Source: Erwinia persicina NBRC 102418 (lineage in GTDB: Bacteria > Pseudomonadota > Gammaproteobacteria > Enterobacterales > Enterobacteriaceae). Taken from it: a stretch of 64,000 nucleotides of DNA. The stretch covers positions 62,001 to 126,000 of the forward strand of contig NZ_BCTN01000010.1 in the NCBI RefSeq assembly GCF_001571305.1, read 5' to 3'. The position numbers and the translations under genes were made by a program. The notes under the pieces are model-generated. The model searched no databases. It worked only from the letters and a program-made list of their open reading frames with translations, and was not told the origin of the DNA. This document shows, one piece after another, positions 1-9,048 of this stretch; within the stretch, counting starts at the first letter, position 1, and every line of letters begins with the position of its first letter.

Positions 1-201
1 AATATAAAAAACCAGACAGATCATCGCGACACTGCCGGCCAGGAACAGGGCGACAACAATAAATAAATCCTTGAAGCTGATGGACTCGAGAAACACATCA
101 AGCCGCCCCATACGGCCCAGATAAAACCACAGCGTCCCCAGAGCCATAAACGCGCTGATAAAAGTGGGTGTCAGCACAGACATCAAAGACCGTTTTATCA
201 T
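1..201 (-). CDS. Unrecognised membrane protein, N-terminal part (cut by window edge)
   Basis: The reverse strand is open from an ATG at 201 to the window edge (67 codons). A GGGAG ribosome-binding sequence precedes the ATG. The translation starts MIKRSLMSVLTP and has two hydrophobic segments, at about residues 8-28 and 45-67, joined by a short polar stretch, so it is probably an inner-membrane protein. It begins 22 bases after the stop of the TPM-domain gene and is probably the third gene of the lemA operon. A second ATG at 183 (residue 7) is a possible alternative start. I do not recognise the family from this fragment and assign no function. Confidence 0.6.
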   Translation of the reverse strand, partial: MIKRSLMSVLTPTFISAFMALGTLWFYLGRMGRLDVFLESISFKDLFIVVALFLAGSVAMICLVFYI

Positions 202-223
202 TGTCAGGCTCCCTGTCCCGTCT

Positions 224-1159
224 TTACCATTTGCCCGATGCGCCACCGCCACCGCTGCGGCCGCCGCCGCCGCTAAATCCGCCGCTGCTGCTGTCTGAAT
301 CATCGTCACGCGAAGGACCATCGTCGTCGCGGTCGTCAAAACGATCGCGACTCCAACCGCCCCCCCCGGTTAGCGTCCCGATCAGCGAGGAAATCAGCAT
401 CTGCATCATCAGGCTACCGCCAAACAGCAGGCCGACATTATCACCGCTGACGCCCGCGATGCCGTCGTTTAGCAGCGTATTGACCAGGGAAACGCCGGTG
501 ACTATGGCGCTGACCAGCAGCCCCCTGAGCAGGGAATTACGACGCAGGAAGAAGAAAGGCAGAACAATCATGCCCAGCAGCCAGAGGCCAATGCTGCCCG
601 CAGAGAGCGAAATGGCGTCACCGGATGATGACGGCAGCGGCGCAGCGACCGGGCGCGGCGCGACGGCCGGCGCATCCCCCTCTACCGGCACGCCAAGCTG
701 GCGGGAGATAGCCTGAACGCCGGCCAACAGCCCCTGACCATAGTCCCCCTCCCTGAAGCGCGGAATAATGCTGCCATTAATCACCTGGCTGGCCTGCACG
801 TCGGTAAAATCACCCTCCAGCCCGTAACCGACCTCAATTCGCACGGTGCGATCGGTCTTTGCCATGACCAGCAGCAGGCCGTCATCGCGGGCCTTATCAC
901 CCAGTTTCCAGGCGTCAAACACCCGGGTAGCGTACTGCTCAATGCTGTCATCCCCGGTGGTATCCACCGCCAGTACCGCCAGCTGATGGCCGGTTTTTTT
1001 TTCCAGGGTGACAATCTGGCGATTTATCTGCTCCACCTCTCGGGGACTCAGTACCCGCGCATCATCCGTCACGCGCTGCTGTAACGTCGGTACAGCGACC
1101 GTTGCGGCCATACTGGTGAAGGGCAGACAGAACAGCAGGATCAGGGTGAGATATCGCAT
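224..1159 (-). CDS. TPM-domain (YgcG family) membrane protein
   Basis: The 311-residue protein has an N-terminal signal peptide (about residues 1-18, ending SMA). A TPM domain follows at about 28-150, containing the LAVDTTGDDSIEQYATRVFDAW and VEVGYGLEG-type motifs of the YgcG family. Then come hydrophobic segments at about 183-262 and a low-complexity tail of Asp/Arg followed by Gly/Ser, ending GASGKW. That Gly-rich ending is typical of YgcG-like proteins. The gene follows lemA by 9 bases with its own AAGGGA ribosome-binding site, the usual LemA-TPM pairing. The family has been linked to photosystem II repair in plants, but its bacterial role is not settled. I infer an envelope role only. Confidence 0.85.
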   Translation of the reverse strand: MRYLTLILLFCLPFTSMAATVAVPTLQQRVTDDARVLSPREVEQINRQIVTLEKKTGHQLAVLAVDTTGDDSIEQYATRVFDAWKLGDKARDDGLLLVMAKTDRTVRIEVGYGLEGDFTDVQASQVINGSIIPRFREGDYGQGLLAGVQAISRQLGVPVEGDAPAVAPRPVAAPLPSSSGDAISLSAGSIGLWLLGMIVLPFFFLRRNSLLRGLLVSAIVTGVSLVNTLLNDGIAGVSGDNVGLLFGGSLMMQMLISSLIGTLTGGGGWSRDRFDDRDDDGPSRDDDSDSSSGGFSGGGGRSGGGGASGKW

Positions 1160-1168
1160 GGCTGTCCC

Positions 1169-1783
1169 TTAATTTGCGCTGGCAGGCTTTGAGAAATCGA
1201 CCTGAGGTGCCGTTGAGATCTGCTTTACATTCTCCGGCTGGAAGTTCTCTTTACGCTGATAGCCCATCACTCTGGCGGTCAGCGAACCGGGAAACTGGCG
1301 GATCAGCAGGTTGTAGTCCTGTACCGCGCGCACATAGCGCTGACGCGCCACGGTAATCCGGTTTTCCGTACCTTCCAGCTGCACCATCAGCGTGCTGAAC
1401 ATTTTGTCGGCTTTCAAATCAGGGTAGCGTTCACTGATCACCAGCAGGCGGGACATGGCACTGCTCAGTTCCGACTGTGACTGCTGGAACGCCTGCATCG
1501 CCTGCGCATTGTCAGGGGCATTCTGCACCTGCGTCAGGCTGCCGATTTTAGCGCGGGCATCCGCAATGCTTTTAAAAACTTCGGCTTCATGGCTGGCGCT
1601 CGCCTTTGCGGTCGAGACCAGGTTGGGGATCAGATCGGCCCGGCGCTGGTACTGGTTCAGCACCTCGGACCATTCAGCAGAGACGGCTTCGTCGCGCTGT
1701 TGGATCTGGTTATAGTCGCAGCCGGAAAGCCAGAACATTACCGGCAGCAGCAGCAGCCAGCGAAAACGCGCAGAGAATGACAT
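1169..1783 (-). CDS. LemA family lipoprotein
   Basis: LemA-family protein of 204 residues. The start at 1783 is chosen because AAGGACG lies just upstream and the protein then opens with a lipoprotein signal: MSFSARFRW, a hydrophobic core, and the lipobox LSGC with Cys22. An upstream in-frame ATG at 1831 would bury the signal. After the lipobox comes the family signature (YNQIQQRDEAVSAEWSEV, LIPNLV, then a long helical repeat region). LemA proteins are membrane-anchored helical proteins of unknown biochemical function. The gene is first in a short operon with the TPM-domain gene. Confidence 0.88.
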   Translation of the reverse strand: MSFSARFRWLLLLPVMFWLSGCDYNQIQQRDEAVSAEWSEVLNQYQRRADLIPNLVSTAKASASHEAEVFKSIADARAKIGSLTQVQNAPDNAQAMQAFQQSQSELSSAMSRLLVISERYPDLKADKMFSTLMVQLEGTENRITVARQRYVRAVQDYNLLIRQFPGSLTARVMGYQRKENFQPENVKQISTAPQVDFSKPASAN

Positions 1784-1854
1784 TATTTCGTCCTTAAAAT
1801 GAAAATAGTGGCAGGAGGGCATCATACACATCTCTCCTGATATCGCTGTTTCGT

Positions 1855-3555
1855 TTATATAAAATCTTTTGCCTGCTGAATCAAACTGGTTTTTGTCAGC
1901 GCCCCGAGATATTTCCGCTCCAGCGGATTATTCAGCACCGGCAGACGTTCCAGCGTGACCCGGGCAAAGGCGTCCCAGCCCTCTTTTATTGTCTGATTTT
2001 CATAGATGGTCGGGAAGTTTGCATCCATGACACAGCTGACGGGCGAGGTCAGCGTGATCTCTTTATCCAGCACCTTGTGCGAGATATCGTGGATTGACAC
2101 CGCGCCAAGAAATTCGCCCTGCTCACCAATGACATAAACAAAACGTTCGCGTTTCAGCGTGCTGACCGCCAGCGCTTTGCCGACGGAGTCCTGCGGGGTG
2201 AGTGCAGCCCCGGAGACAATAAACTGGGAGATGATGCCGTTATCAAAATCAAATTTGGCATCAGAGCGGCTGAAATGGCTGCTCATCATGGAATAGGCGC
2301 TGCGGACATGCAGACGATACACGGTCATTGAGGCCAGCACGCTGGCGATCATCGCCGGAAACAGCAGGCTGCTGTTGAGCGTCATCTCCAGCACCATCAG
2401 CATCGCCATTAAGGGAGCCTGGCTGACCGAGGCGAGGACCGCGCCCATGCCGACGGCAGCAAACACTTCGGCATTTCCCACCGGCATTCCGGCGGCTGCG
2501 GCCAGCAGGGCCACCATTTCTCCCATCAGCGCGCCTATCAGCAACGCCGGGGTAAACAGCCCCCCCACCGCGCTGGAGCCCACGGAAATGGCCGTTGCCA
2601 GCATTTTCAGCAGCAGCAGCGCCAGCAGCACGGGCAGAAGAAAATCGCCCGCCATAATGCGCACAATCACTTCGTAGCCGTTACCCAAGATCTGGGTACT
2701 GCCAATGGCCAGCGTGCCCACCAGCAGCCCCCCCAGCCCGAGGCGTAACGGCAGGTTGTTGATGCGGGTAAAGCAGCGCTTACTCTGCCCGATCAGCCAG
2801 AGCATTGCCCAGCCCAGCAGCCCTGCCAGCAGGCCGATGCCGACGGTCAGCGCAATGCTGCCGGGCGTCAGGTCAAACTGGCTGTGGGAAAAGGGGTACA
2901 TGGCGGAGCGGTGGCCGAGCGACCACATGGTCAGCACCGCCACCCCGGAGGAGATGATCAGCGGGATCAGCCGCTGCATCGCTGAGATGCCAAAGGCAAT
3001 TTCCGCAACAAAAATCGCGGAGGCCAGCGGCGCATGATACACCGACGAGAGCCCCGCCGCCGCCGCCATGGCCACCACGTCGCTGTTTTTCAGCGGTAGC
3101 GACCGGAACCACCAGCGCCCCATCAGGCTGCCGGCCAGCGCCGACAGTTGCACCATCGGCCCCTCACGGCCGATAGACGCCCCGCTGCTGATACTCGCCA
3201 GCGATGACAGGCTGCGGAACAGCGAGGTACGGGCAGGCACCGCGTCCAGCTGTGCGTTGATCACCTCCAGATAGTCGGTACGCACCGTCTGTTTTTGTTC
3301 AATGGCCGTGGCATAGCGCAGCAGAAAACCCGCTATCAACCCGCCGCCGCCGACAATCAGCGGCCAGATATACCAGGGGTAAACCTGCATTGCCCGGGTA
3401 ATATCGGTCTGGCCACGAAACAGCAGGCTATCGATCAGGTTAATCGCTTCACGAAAGCCCAGCGTCACCAGGGAAGCCACCAGCCCGACCGGGATCGCCA
3501 CCAGAATACTGGTCCAGTTAAGTGCATGTTTACTCTGCGGGCTGCGAACGCTCAT
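1855..3555 (-). CDS. ClC-family chloride channel/transporter with C-terminal CBS pair
   Basis: The 566-residue protein has a ClC membrane domain (about 1-430) and a cytoplasmic tail with two CBS-like segments (about 440-560). The chloride-path motif GREGP is at 129-133, with the gating glutamate at E131. The GGLFTP motif is also present. At the place of the internal proton glutamate (E203 of E. coli ClcA) the sequence reads FVAEIAFG, so Ile186 replaces Glu, as in ClcB-type proteins. The first GSGIP motif is not conserved. E. coli ClcB is shorter and lacks the CBS tail, so this is ClcB-like rather than a plain orthologue. A GAGGGAAC ribosome-binding site precedes the ATG. The likely role is anion movement across the inner membrane; whether it is a channel or an exchanger is open. 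Confidence 0.88.
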   Translation of the reverse strand: MSVRSPQSKHALNWTSILVAIPVGLVASLVTLGFREAINLIDSLLFRGQTDITRAMQVYPWYIWPLIVGGGGLIAGFLLRYATAIEQKQTVRTDYLEVINAQLDAVPARTSLFRSLSSLASISSGASIGREGPMVQLSALAGSLMGRWWFRSLPLKNSDVVAMAAAAGLSSVYHAPLASAIFVAEIAFGISAMQRLIPLIISSGVAVLTMWSLGHRSAMYPFSHSQFDLTPGSIALTVGIGLLAGLLGWAMLWLIGQSKRCFTRINNLPLRLGLGGLLVGTLAIGSTQILGNGYEVIVRIMAGDFLLPVLLALLLLKMLATAISVGSSAVGGLFTPALLIGALMGEMVALLAAAAGMPVGNAEVFAAVGMGAVLASVSQAPLMAMLMVLEMTLNSSLLFPAMIASVLASMTVYRLHVRSAYSMMSSHFSRSDAKFDFDNGIISQFIVSGAALTPQDSVGKALAVSTLKRERFVYVIGEQGEFLGAVSIHDISHKVLDKEITLTSPVSCVMDANFPTIYENQTIKEGWDAFARVTLERLPVLNNPLERKYLGALTKTSLIQQAKDFI

Positions 3556-3688
3556 CGGGTTCCCTCGGGATGATTTTCTGTATGGTGCGAGAGGTGAGCT
3601 GAAAAATCAAATCACGCCTTTTAGTCATTGCCTGGCTGCACACAGATGGTAATCTGCTTTTTCGTTCACTCAGCCGCACAGGAACACT

Positions 3689-4675
3689 ATGATTCGCTTT
3701 GCCGTCGTTGGAACCAACTGGATCACTCGTCAGTTTATCGATGCTGCCCATGAAACCGGAAAAATGAAGCTGACCGCCGTTTATTCACGCTCACTGGCGC
3801 AGGCAGAGACCTTCGCCAGCGACTATCCGGTCGAGCGGCTGTTTGACTCGCTGGAGGAGATGGCGGCATCGGATGCCCTCGATGCGGTGTATATCGCCAG
3901 CCCCAACGCGCTGCACTGCCCGCAGGCCCTGCTGTTCCTGCGCCACCGTAAACATGTAATCTGTGAGAAGCCGCTGGCCTCCAATCTGCGTGAAGTCGAT
4001 GCGATGATCGCCTGTGCCGCCGAACATCAGGTGGTGCTGTTTGAAGCGTTTAAAACCGCCAGCCTGCCCAATTTCCTCGCACTGCAACAGGCGCTGCCGA
4101 AAGTGGGCCGGCTGCGTAAAGCCTTTATTAACTACTGCCAGTACTCTTCCCGCTATCAGCGTTACCTTGACGGGGAAAACCCCAACACGTTCAATCCCGC
4201 CTGGTCCAACGGCTCCATTATGGATATTGGCTACTACTGCCTGGGGACAGCGGTGAGCCTGTGGGGTGAACCGCACAGCATCGTCGCCAGCGCCAGCCTG
4301 CTGGACAGCGGCGTTGATGGCCATGGTACGGCAATCCTTAACTATGGCGATTTTGATGTCACGCTGCAGCACTCCAAAATCAGCCAGTCGACCCTGCCGA
4401 GTGAAATCCAGGGTGAAGACGGCTCGCTGGTGGTGGAGCAGGTTTCCGAATGTCAGCGTCTCAGCTTTGTCCCGCGCGGTGCTAAGGCGCAGGATCTGAC
4501 GCAGCCGCAGCATATCAACACCATGCTGTACGAGGCAGAGGTGTTCGCCCGGTTGGTGGAAAATAATCAGGTCGATCACCCCGGGCTGTCGACCTCACGG
4601 ATCACCGCAAAAGTGCTGACCGAAATCCGCCGTCAGACCGGCGTGGTGTTCCCGGCTGACGCAGCTGCTGTGTAA
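3689..4675 (+). CDS. ygjR: Gfo/Idh/MocA-family oxidoreductase YgjR
   Basis: Putative NAD(P)-dependent dehydrogenase of 328 residues. The N-terminal Rossmann motif is VVGTNWITRQF. The Gfo/Idh signature VICEKPLASN is at about residues 90-100, with the catalytic-region Lys in EKP. The C-terminal alpha/beta domain follows. The sequence closely matches what I recall of E. coli YgjR along its whole length, including YCQYSSRYQRYLDGENPNTFNP. AGGAAC precedes the ATG. The substrate is unknown. As in E. coli, the next gene downstream is alx behind its riboswitch leader. Here ygjR is divergent from the ClC gene. Confidence 0.93.
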   Translation: MIRFAVVGTNWITRQFIDAAHETGKMKLTAVYSRSLAQAETFASDYPVERLFDSLEEMAASDALDAVYIASPNALHCPQALLFLRHRKHVICEKPLASNLREVDAMIACAAEHQVVLFEAFKTASLPNFLALQQALPKVGRLRKAFINYCQYSSRYQRYLDGENPNTFNPAWSNGSIMDIGYYCLGTAVSLWGEPHSIVASASLLDSGVDGHGTAILNYGDFDVTLQHSKISQSTLPSEIQGEDGSLVVEQVSECQRLSFVPRGAKAQDLTQPQHINTMLYEAEVFARLVENNQVDHPGLSTSRITAKVLTEIRRQTGVVFPADAAAV

Positions 4676-4737
4676 ATATTTCTAAATATTACTGAAGAAG
4701 ATTGACCTGCCGCAGCGGGCCGCCTATCTTTTGCCTC

Positions 4738-4862
4738 AGCAAAGGGGAGTAACTTCTTCGTCAGTTAATCGTCAATACGACATCCACATGATGTCCGGTT
4801 ACTGAGCAACCTTATCCTGGTTGTAAGTGAGACCTTGCCGGGAGGCGAGGTTTGCTTACAGC
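4738..4862 (+). promoter_or_regulatory. yybP-ykoY manganese riboswitch (PRE element) in the alx leader
   Basis: The long untranslated stretch before alx starts with AAAGGGGAGTAACTTCTTCG (from 4741) and ends its aptamer with GACCTTGCCGGGAGGCGAGG (from 4831), followed by GTTTGCTTAC. These are the conserved blocks of the yybP-ykoY riboswitch that precedes alx in E. coli. Known of the class: it binds Mn2+, is pH-sensitive, and turns on expression of the Mn exporter. A further 190 bases of leader (4863-5050) probably form the expression platform, with the alx start region masked in the off state. Aptamer edges are estimates. Confidence 0.87.
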
Positions 4863-5050
4863 ATCAATAATATTGTGGCTGATGCCTTCCGATATACCCT
4901 ACAGACGTCAGGTCGCAGACAGGCGGCAACTTAACGGTTCTCCACCCGCTTACATCAGTAAGTGACCGGGGTTCGTGAAGTCAGCCAACGTATCTGCAGC
5001 ATGAAAGATGACGGGTAATTGGCCATTTTTTATTTTGCACGGGATGATAT

Positions 5051-6013
5051 ATGAACACTGTCGGCACACCGTTACTCTGGGGCAGCTTCGCTGTCGTCGT
5101 CGTGATAATGCTGGCGATTGACCTGCTGTTGCAGGGCCGTCGCGGCTCGCACACCATGACCATGAAACAGGCCGCTGCCTGGTCGCTGGTCTGGGTGACG
5201 CTCTCTCTGTTATTTAATGCTGCCTTCTGGTGGTACCTCAACGACACCGTCGGGCGCGAAGTGGCGGACACTCAGGCGCTGGCGTTCCTCACCGGTTATC
5301 TGATTGAAAAAGCGCTGGCCGTCGACAACGTGTTTGTCTGGCTGATGCTGTTCAGCTATTTTGCCGTACCGGCCGCGCTGCAGCGCCGGGTGCTGATTTA
5401 CGGCGTGCTGGGTGCGATCGTCCTGCGTACCATCATGATCTTTGCCGGAAGCTGGCTGGTGACTCAGTTTAGCTGGCTGCTGTACATCTTCGGCGCCTTC
5501 CTGCTGTTCACCGGGATTAAAATGGCCCTGGCGAAGGAAGATGACAGCGCTATTGGCGACAAGCCGCTGGTACGCTGGCTGCGCAGCCGTATGCGTATGA
5601 CCGACAAAATCGAAGGCGAGAAGTTCTTTGTGCGTAAAAACGGCGTGCTGTTTGCGACGCCGCTGCTGCTGGTGCTGATTATGGTGGAACTGAGCGACGT
5701 GATTTTCGCCGTTGACAGTATTCCGGCCATCTTTGCCGTGACCACCGATCCGTTTATCGTGCTGACCTCCAATCTGTTCGCCATCCTCGGCCTGCGTGCG
5801 ATGTACTTCCTGCTGGCGAACGTGGCGGAGCGCTTCTCGATGCTGAAGTATGGCCTGTCGGTGATCCTGGTGTTTATCGGCGTGAAGATGTTAATCGTCG
5901 ACTTCTTCCATATTCCGATTGCCATCTCGCTGGGCGTGGTGGGCGGTATTCTGGCCCTGACACTGATTATCAACGCGGTGGTCAATTACCGTAACGACCG
6001 TAAGGTATCCTGA
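5051..6013 (+). CDS. alx: Alx, TerC-family manganese exporter
   Basis: Inner-membrane protein of 320 residues and the TerC fold, with about nine membrane segments. The acidic TerC motifs are present: EKALAVDN in an early helix (about 86-93) and [14 protein letters not shown] later (about 210-224). These residues are expected to line the ion path. E. coli Alx exports Mn2+ and is induced by high pH and Mn through the riboswitch that also stands before this gene. The ribosome-binding sequence before the ATG is weak (GGGATGATAT), which suits control at translation initiation. Confidence 0.95.
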   Translation: MNTVGTPLLWGSFAVVVVIMLAIDLLLQGRRGSHTMTMKQAAAWSLVWVTLSLLFNAAFWWYLNDTVGREVADTQALAFLTGYLIEKALAVDNVFVWLMLFSYFAVPAALQRRVLIYGVLGAIVLRTIMIFAGSWLVTQFSWLLYIFGAFLLFTGIKMALAKEDDSAIGDKPLVRWLRSRMRMTDKIEGEKFFVRKNGVLFATPLLLVLIMVELSDVIFAVDSIPAIFAVTTDPFIVLTSNLFAILGLRAMYFLLANVAERFSMLKYGLSVILVFIGVKMLIVDFFHIPIAISLGVVGGILALTLIINAVVNYRNDRKVS

Positions 6014-6019
6014 CGAGAC

Positions 6020-6046
6020 GGGGGCGACTGGAAAAAGGTCGCCCCC
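6020..6046 (+). terminator. Stem-loop after alx
   Basis: Perfect 9-bp stem GGGGGCGAC/GTCGCCCCC with loop TGGAAAAAG, starting seven bases after the alx stop. No T-run follows, so it could be an mRNA 3'-end stabiliser rather than a strong intrinsic terminator. Confidence 0.55.
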
Positions 6047-6059
6047 ACCGGGTAGGATC

Positions 6060-6094
6060 GCCAGGGGGCGATCATTTTTTCGATTGCCCCTGGC
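6060..6094 (+). terminator. Second stem-loop between alx and sstT
   Basis: Arms GCCAGGGG-GCGATC and GATTGCCCCTGGC pair almost fully, with one bulged G and a T-rich loop (ATTTTTTC). It lies 13 bases after the first hairpin. The two together probably end alx transcription. Confidence 0.5.
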
Positions 6095-6246
6095 ACATGA
6101 CGACCACAATAACGGGTCTTCCCCTACAGATAACCCTGATATCCCTGTGCGGCCCCTCATTTTTCCCTTTCCCTGCCAGATGATTTCCTTATACTGCCCC
6201 ACGCAAACACACTCCAATACATCGATAACGATAGCGATTTTAAACT

Positions 6247-7485
6247 ATGCGTACTGAAAAAAGTGGCCACGGGCTGATTCGTCGCCTGATGCAGGGTAGC
6301 CTGGTAACACAAATCATGATCGGTCTGGTGGCAGGTATTGCCCTGGCCTGGTTTTCGAAAAGTAATGCGCTGGCGGTGGGCCTGCTCGGTGAGCTGTTTG
6401 TCAGCGCGCTGAAAGCGGTAGCGCCGCTGCTGGTGCTGGTGCTGGTGATCGCCTCGATTGCTAACCATCAGCAGGGACAGAAAACCAATATTCGCCCCAT
6501 TATTATGCTTTATCTGCTCAGTACCTTCTGCGCGGCGATTGTCGCCGTGGTGGGCAGCCATCTGCTGCCGCAGAATCTGACATTAAAGGCGGCCAGCACT
6601 GAGATTGTGCCGCCGTCGGGGATCCTGGAGGTGCTGCGTGGCCTGCTGATGAGCATGGTGACCAACCCGGTTGAAGCCGTGATGAAAGCCAACTACATCG
6701 GTATTCTGGTCTGGGCGATTGGCCTGGGCTTTGCCTTCCGCCACAGCAGCGACAGCACCCGTACCTTCCTGAATGATGCCTCCGATGCCGTCACCAGCCT
6801 GGTGCGGATTGTGATCCGCTTCGCGCCGATCGGGATTTTTGGCCTGGTCGGGTCGATTCTGGCTTCTACCGGCTTTGATGCGCTGTGGGACTATGCCAGC
6901 CTGCTGGTGCTGCTGATTGGCTGTATGCTGCTGATGGCGCTGGTGTTTAACCCGCTGCTGGTGTGGTGGCAGATCCGCCGTAACCCGTATCCGCTGGTCT
7001 TTACCTGCCTGCGCGAAAGTGGCGTGACCGCCTTCTTTACCCGTAGCTCTGCCGCCAATATTCCGGTCAATATGGCACTGGCGAAAAAACTCGGTCTGAA
7101 TGAGGATACTTATTCGGTCTCGATCCCGATTGGTGCCAATATCAGCATGGCGGGAGCGTCGATTACCATCACCGTGCTGACGCTGGCGGCCGTTAATACG
7201 CTGGGCATCCACGTTGACGTGCCGACCGCCATTCTGCTGAGTCTGGTCGCCTCGATTTGTGCCTGCGGGGCCTCGGGTGTGGCTGGCGGTTCCCTGCTGC
7301 TGATTCCGGTAGCCTGCAACATGTTCGGTATTCCGAATGAGGTCGCGATGCAGGTGGTGGCCGTGGGCTTTATCATCGGCGTATTACAGGATTCAGCGGA
7401 AACCGCACTGAACTCGTCGGCGGACATCCTGTTTACCGCTGCGGCCTGCATGGCCGACGATCGCCGCGCCGCAAAGAACGCGTAA
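6247..7485 (+). CDS. sstT: Serine/threonine:Na+ symporter SstT
   Basis: Sodium-coupled serine and threonine uptake carrier of the inner membrane, in the dicarboxylate/amino acid:cation symporter (DAACS) family. It has 412 residues, with the two re-entrant loop signatures expected of the fold: [15 protein letters not shown] (about 257-271) and [15 protein letters not shown] (about 338-352). [21 protein letters not shown] lies between them as the unwound substrate helix. It aligns throughout with the recalled E. coli SstT. The position after alx matches E. coli, but ygjV is missing downstream, so sstT runs head-on into uxaA. The ribosome-binding site is weak. Confidence 0.95.
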   Translation: MRTEKSGHGLIRRLMQGSLVTQIMIGLVAGIALAWFSKSNALAVGLLGELFVSALKAVAPLLVLVLVIASIANHQQGQKTNIRPIIMLYLLSTFCAAIVAVVGSHLLPQNLTLKAASTEIVPPSGILEVLRGLLMSMVTNPVEAVMKANYIGILVWAIGLGFAFRHSSDSTRTFLNDASDAVTSLVRIVIRFAPIGIFGLVGSILASTGFDALWDYASLLVLLIGCMLLMALVFNPLLVWWQIRRNPYPLVFTCLRESGVTAFFTRSSAANIPVNMALAKKLGLNEDTYSVSIPIGANISMAGASITITVLTLAAVNTLGIHVDVPTAILLSLVASICACGASGVAGGSLLLIPVACNMFGIPNEVAMQVVAVGFIIGVLQDSAETALNSSADILFTAAACMADDRRAAKNA

Positions 7486-7493
7486 ATCGCAGC

Positions 7494-7520
7494 GGGCTGA
7501 CCAAATGACCTGGTCAGCCC
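7494..7520. terminator. Hairpin between convergent sstT and uxaA
   Basis: Perfect 10-bp inverted repeat GGGCTGACCA/TGGTCAGCCC with a 7-base loop, nine bases after the sstT stop and 38 bases after the uxaA stop on the other strand. It lacks a T-run but can serve both convergent transcripts. Confidence 0.5.
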
Positions 7521-7557
7521 CTGCCCCCCGCTCACCCGCTGCCGGTGACAGGCGGCA

Positions 7558-9048
7558 TTACAGCGTGACCCCGCTTTTAAATATCGCCAGCTCGCGAAAA
7601 TCATTCTCTTCGTTACGTGTCTGCCGCCCGTTAGCAATGGCCACGATGCTATCGACAAACTGCGCCAGCAGCGCAGGCATCTCCACGCCGTGGATCAGCT
7701 GTCCGGCATCGAAATCAATCCAGTGGGGCTTTTTCGCTGCCAGCTCGCTGTTGGTAGCGAGTTTCACCGTTGGCACAAAGCCCCCGTAAGGCGTACCGCG
7801 TCCGGTACTGAACAGCACCATATGGCAGCCTGCCCCGGCCAGGGCGCTGGTGGCAACGGCATCGTTACCCGGTGCGCTGAGTAAATTCAGCCCCGGCTGC
7901 GTCAGGCGCTGCCCGTACTTCAGCACGTCCACCACCTGGCTCTGTCCGGCTTTCTGGGTGCAGCCCAGCGACTTCTCTTCCAGCGTAGTGATGCCTCCGG
8001 CTTTATTGCCCGGGGACGGATTTTCATAAATCGGCTGGTTGTGGGCGATAAAATACTGCTTGAAGTCGTTGATCAGGGTAACGGTTTTTTCAAAGGTCGC
8101 CGCATCGCGACAGCGGCTCATCAGAATACGTTCCGCGCCGAACATCTCCGGCACCTCGGTCAGCACCGTGGTGCCGCCGTTAGCAATCATCTGGTCAGAG
8201 AAACGTCCGAGCAGCGGATTGGCGGTGATCCCCGACAGGCCGTCCGATCCTCCGCACTCCAGACCGAACTTCAGTTCGCTGAGTCGGCCCGGCTGGCGGC
8301 GATCGTGGCGCATCGCCTCATACAGCGGGTGCAGTAACGCCAGGCCGGCTTCCACTTCATCGTCCTGCTGCTGGCAGACCATAAACTTCACCCGCTGAGG
8401 GTCAACGTGACCCAGCGTCTCGCGGAACACGTCCACCTGATTGTTTTCGCAGCCGAGGCCTATCACCAGCACGGCACCGGCGTTAGGGTGTCGCACCATA
8501 TTTTGCAACATGGTGCGGGTATTCTCATGATCCTGGCCGAGCTGCGAACAGCCGAAAGGATGGCTGAACAGATGGACGCCATCAATACCGGGCGCCCCGG
8601 CGGTCTCTTTCAGGAAACGCTGCAGGATCTGGCGGGCAATACCGTTGACACAGCCCACGGTGGGCAGGATCCACAGCTCATTGCGAATGCCCACTTCACC
8701 GCTGCTGCGACGATAGATCTGTATCTCACGGTCGGCGGCCTGTTCAGGCAGCGTAACGTAATCGGGCTGATACTGGTATTCATTCAGGTCGCTGAGGTTG
8801 GTACGCGCGTTGTTCGAGTGGATCATCTCCCCTGCAGCGATCGCCTGGGTTGCATGGCCAATGGGCAGGCCATACTTCACGACCTGCGCGCCTTCTGACA
8901 GAGGCTGCAGGGCAAATTTGTGTCCACGGCCGACAGGCTGTTTCAGCACCAGCGACAGCCCGCCCTCGTGGATGTGCTCGCCTTCTTCCAGGTCACGCAG
9001 CGCGACGGCGACATTATCCAGACTGTGTATTTTAATGATGCTTTGCAT
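7558..9048 (-). CDS. uxaA: Altronate dehydratase UxaA
   Basis: Dehydrates D-altronate to 2-dehydro-3-deoxy-D-gluconate (KDG), the last step of the galacturonate branch. It has 496 residues: an N-terminal SAF domain (about 8-95) and a C-terminal galactarate/altronate dehydratase domain (about 110-490). Family motifs include [16 protein letters not shown] and [11 protein letters not shown], which carry the cysteines and acids expected to bind iron. The start overlaps the uxaB stop by 17 bases and is preceded by AAGGCGGG, so it is translationally linked as the last gene of uxaC-uxaB-uxaA. KDG kinase and aldolase are not in the window. Confidence 0.95.
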   Translation of the reverse strand: MQSIIKIHSLDNVAVALRDLEEGEHIHEGGLSLVLKQPVGRGHKFALQPLSEGAQVVKYGLPIGHATQAIAAGEMIHSNNARTNLSDLNEYQYQPDYVTLPEQAADREIQIYRRSSGEVGIRNELWILPTVGCVNGIARQILQRFLKETAGAPGIDGVHLFSHPFGCSQLGQDHENTRTMLQNMVRHPNAGAVLVIGLGCENNQVDVFRETLGHVDPQRVKFMVCQQQDDEVEAGLALLHPLYEAMRHDRRQPGRLSELKFGLECGGSDGLSGITANPLLGRFSDQMIANGGTTVLTEVPEMFGAERILMSRCRDAATFEKTVTLINDFKQYFIAHNQPIYENPSPGNKAGGITTLEEKSLGCTQKAGQSQVVDVLKYGQRLTQPGLNLLSAPGNDAVATSALAGAGCHMVLFSTGRGTPYGGFVPTVKLATNSELAAKKPHWIDFDAGQLIHGVEMPALLAQFVDSIVAIANGRQTRNEENDFRELAIFKSGVTL

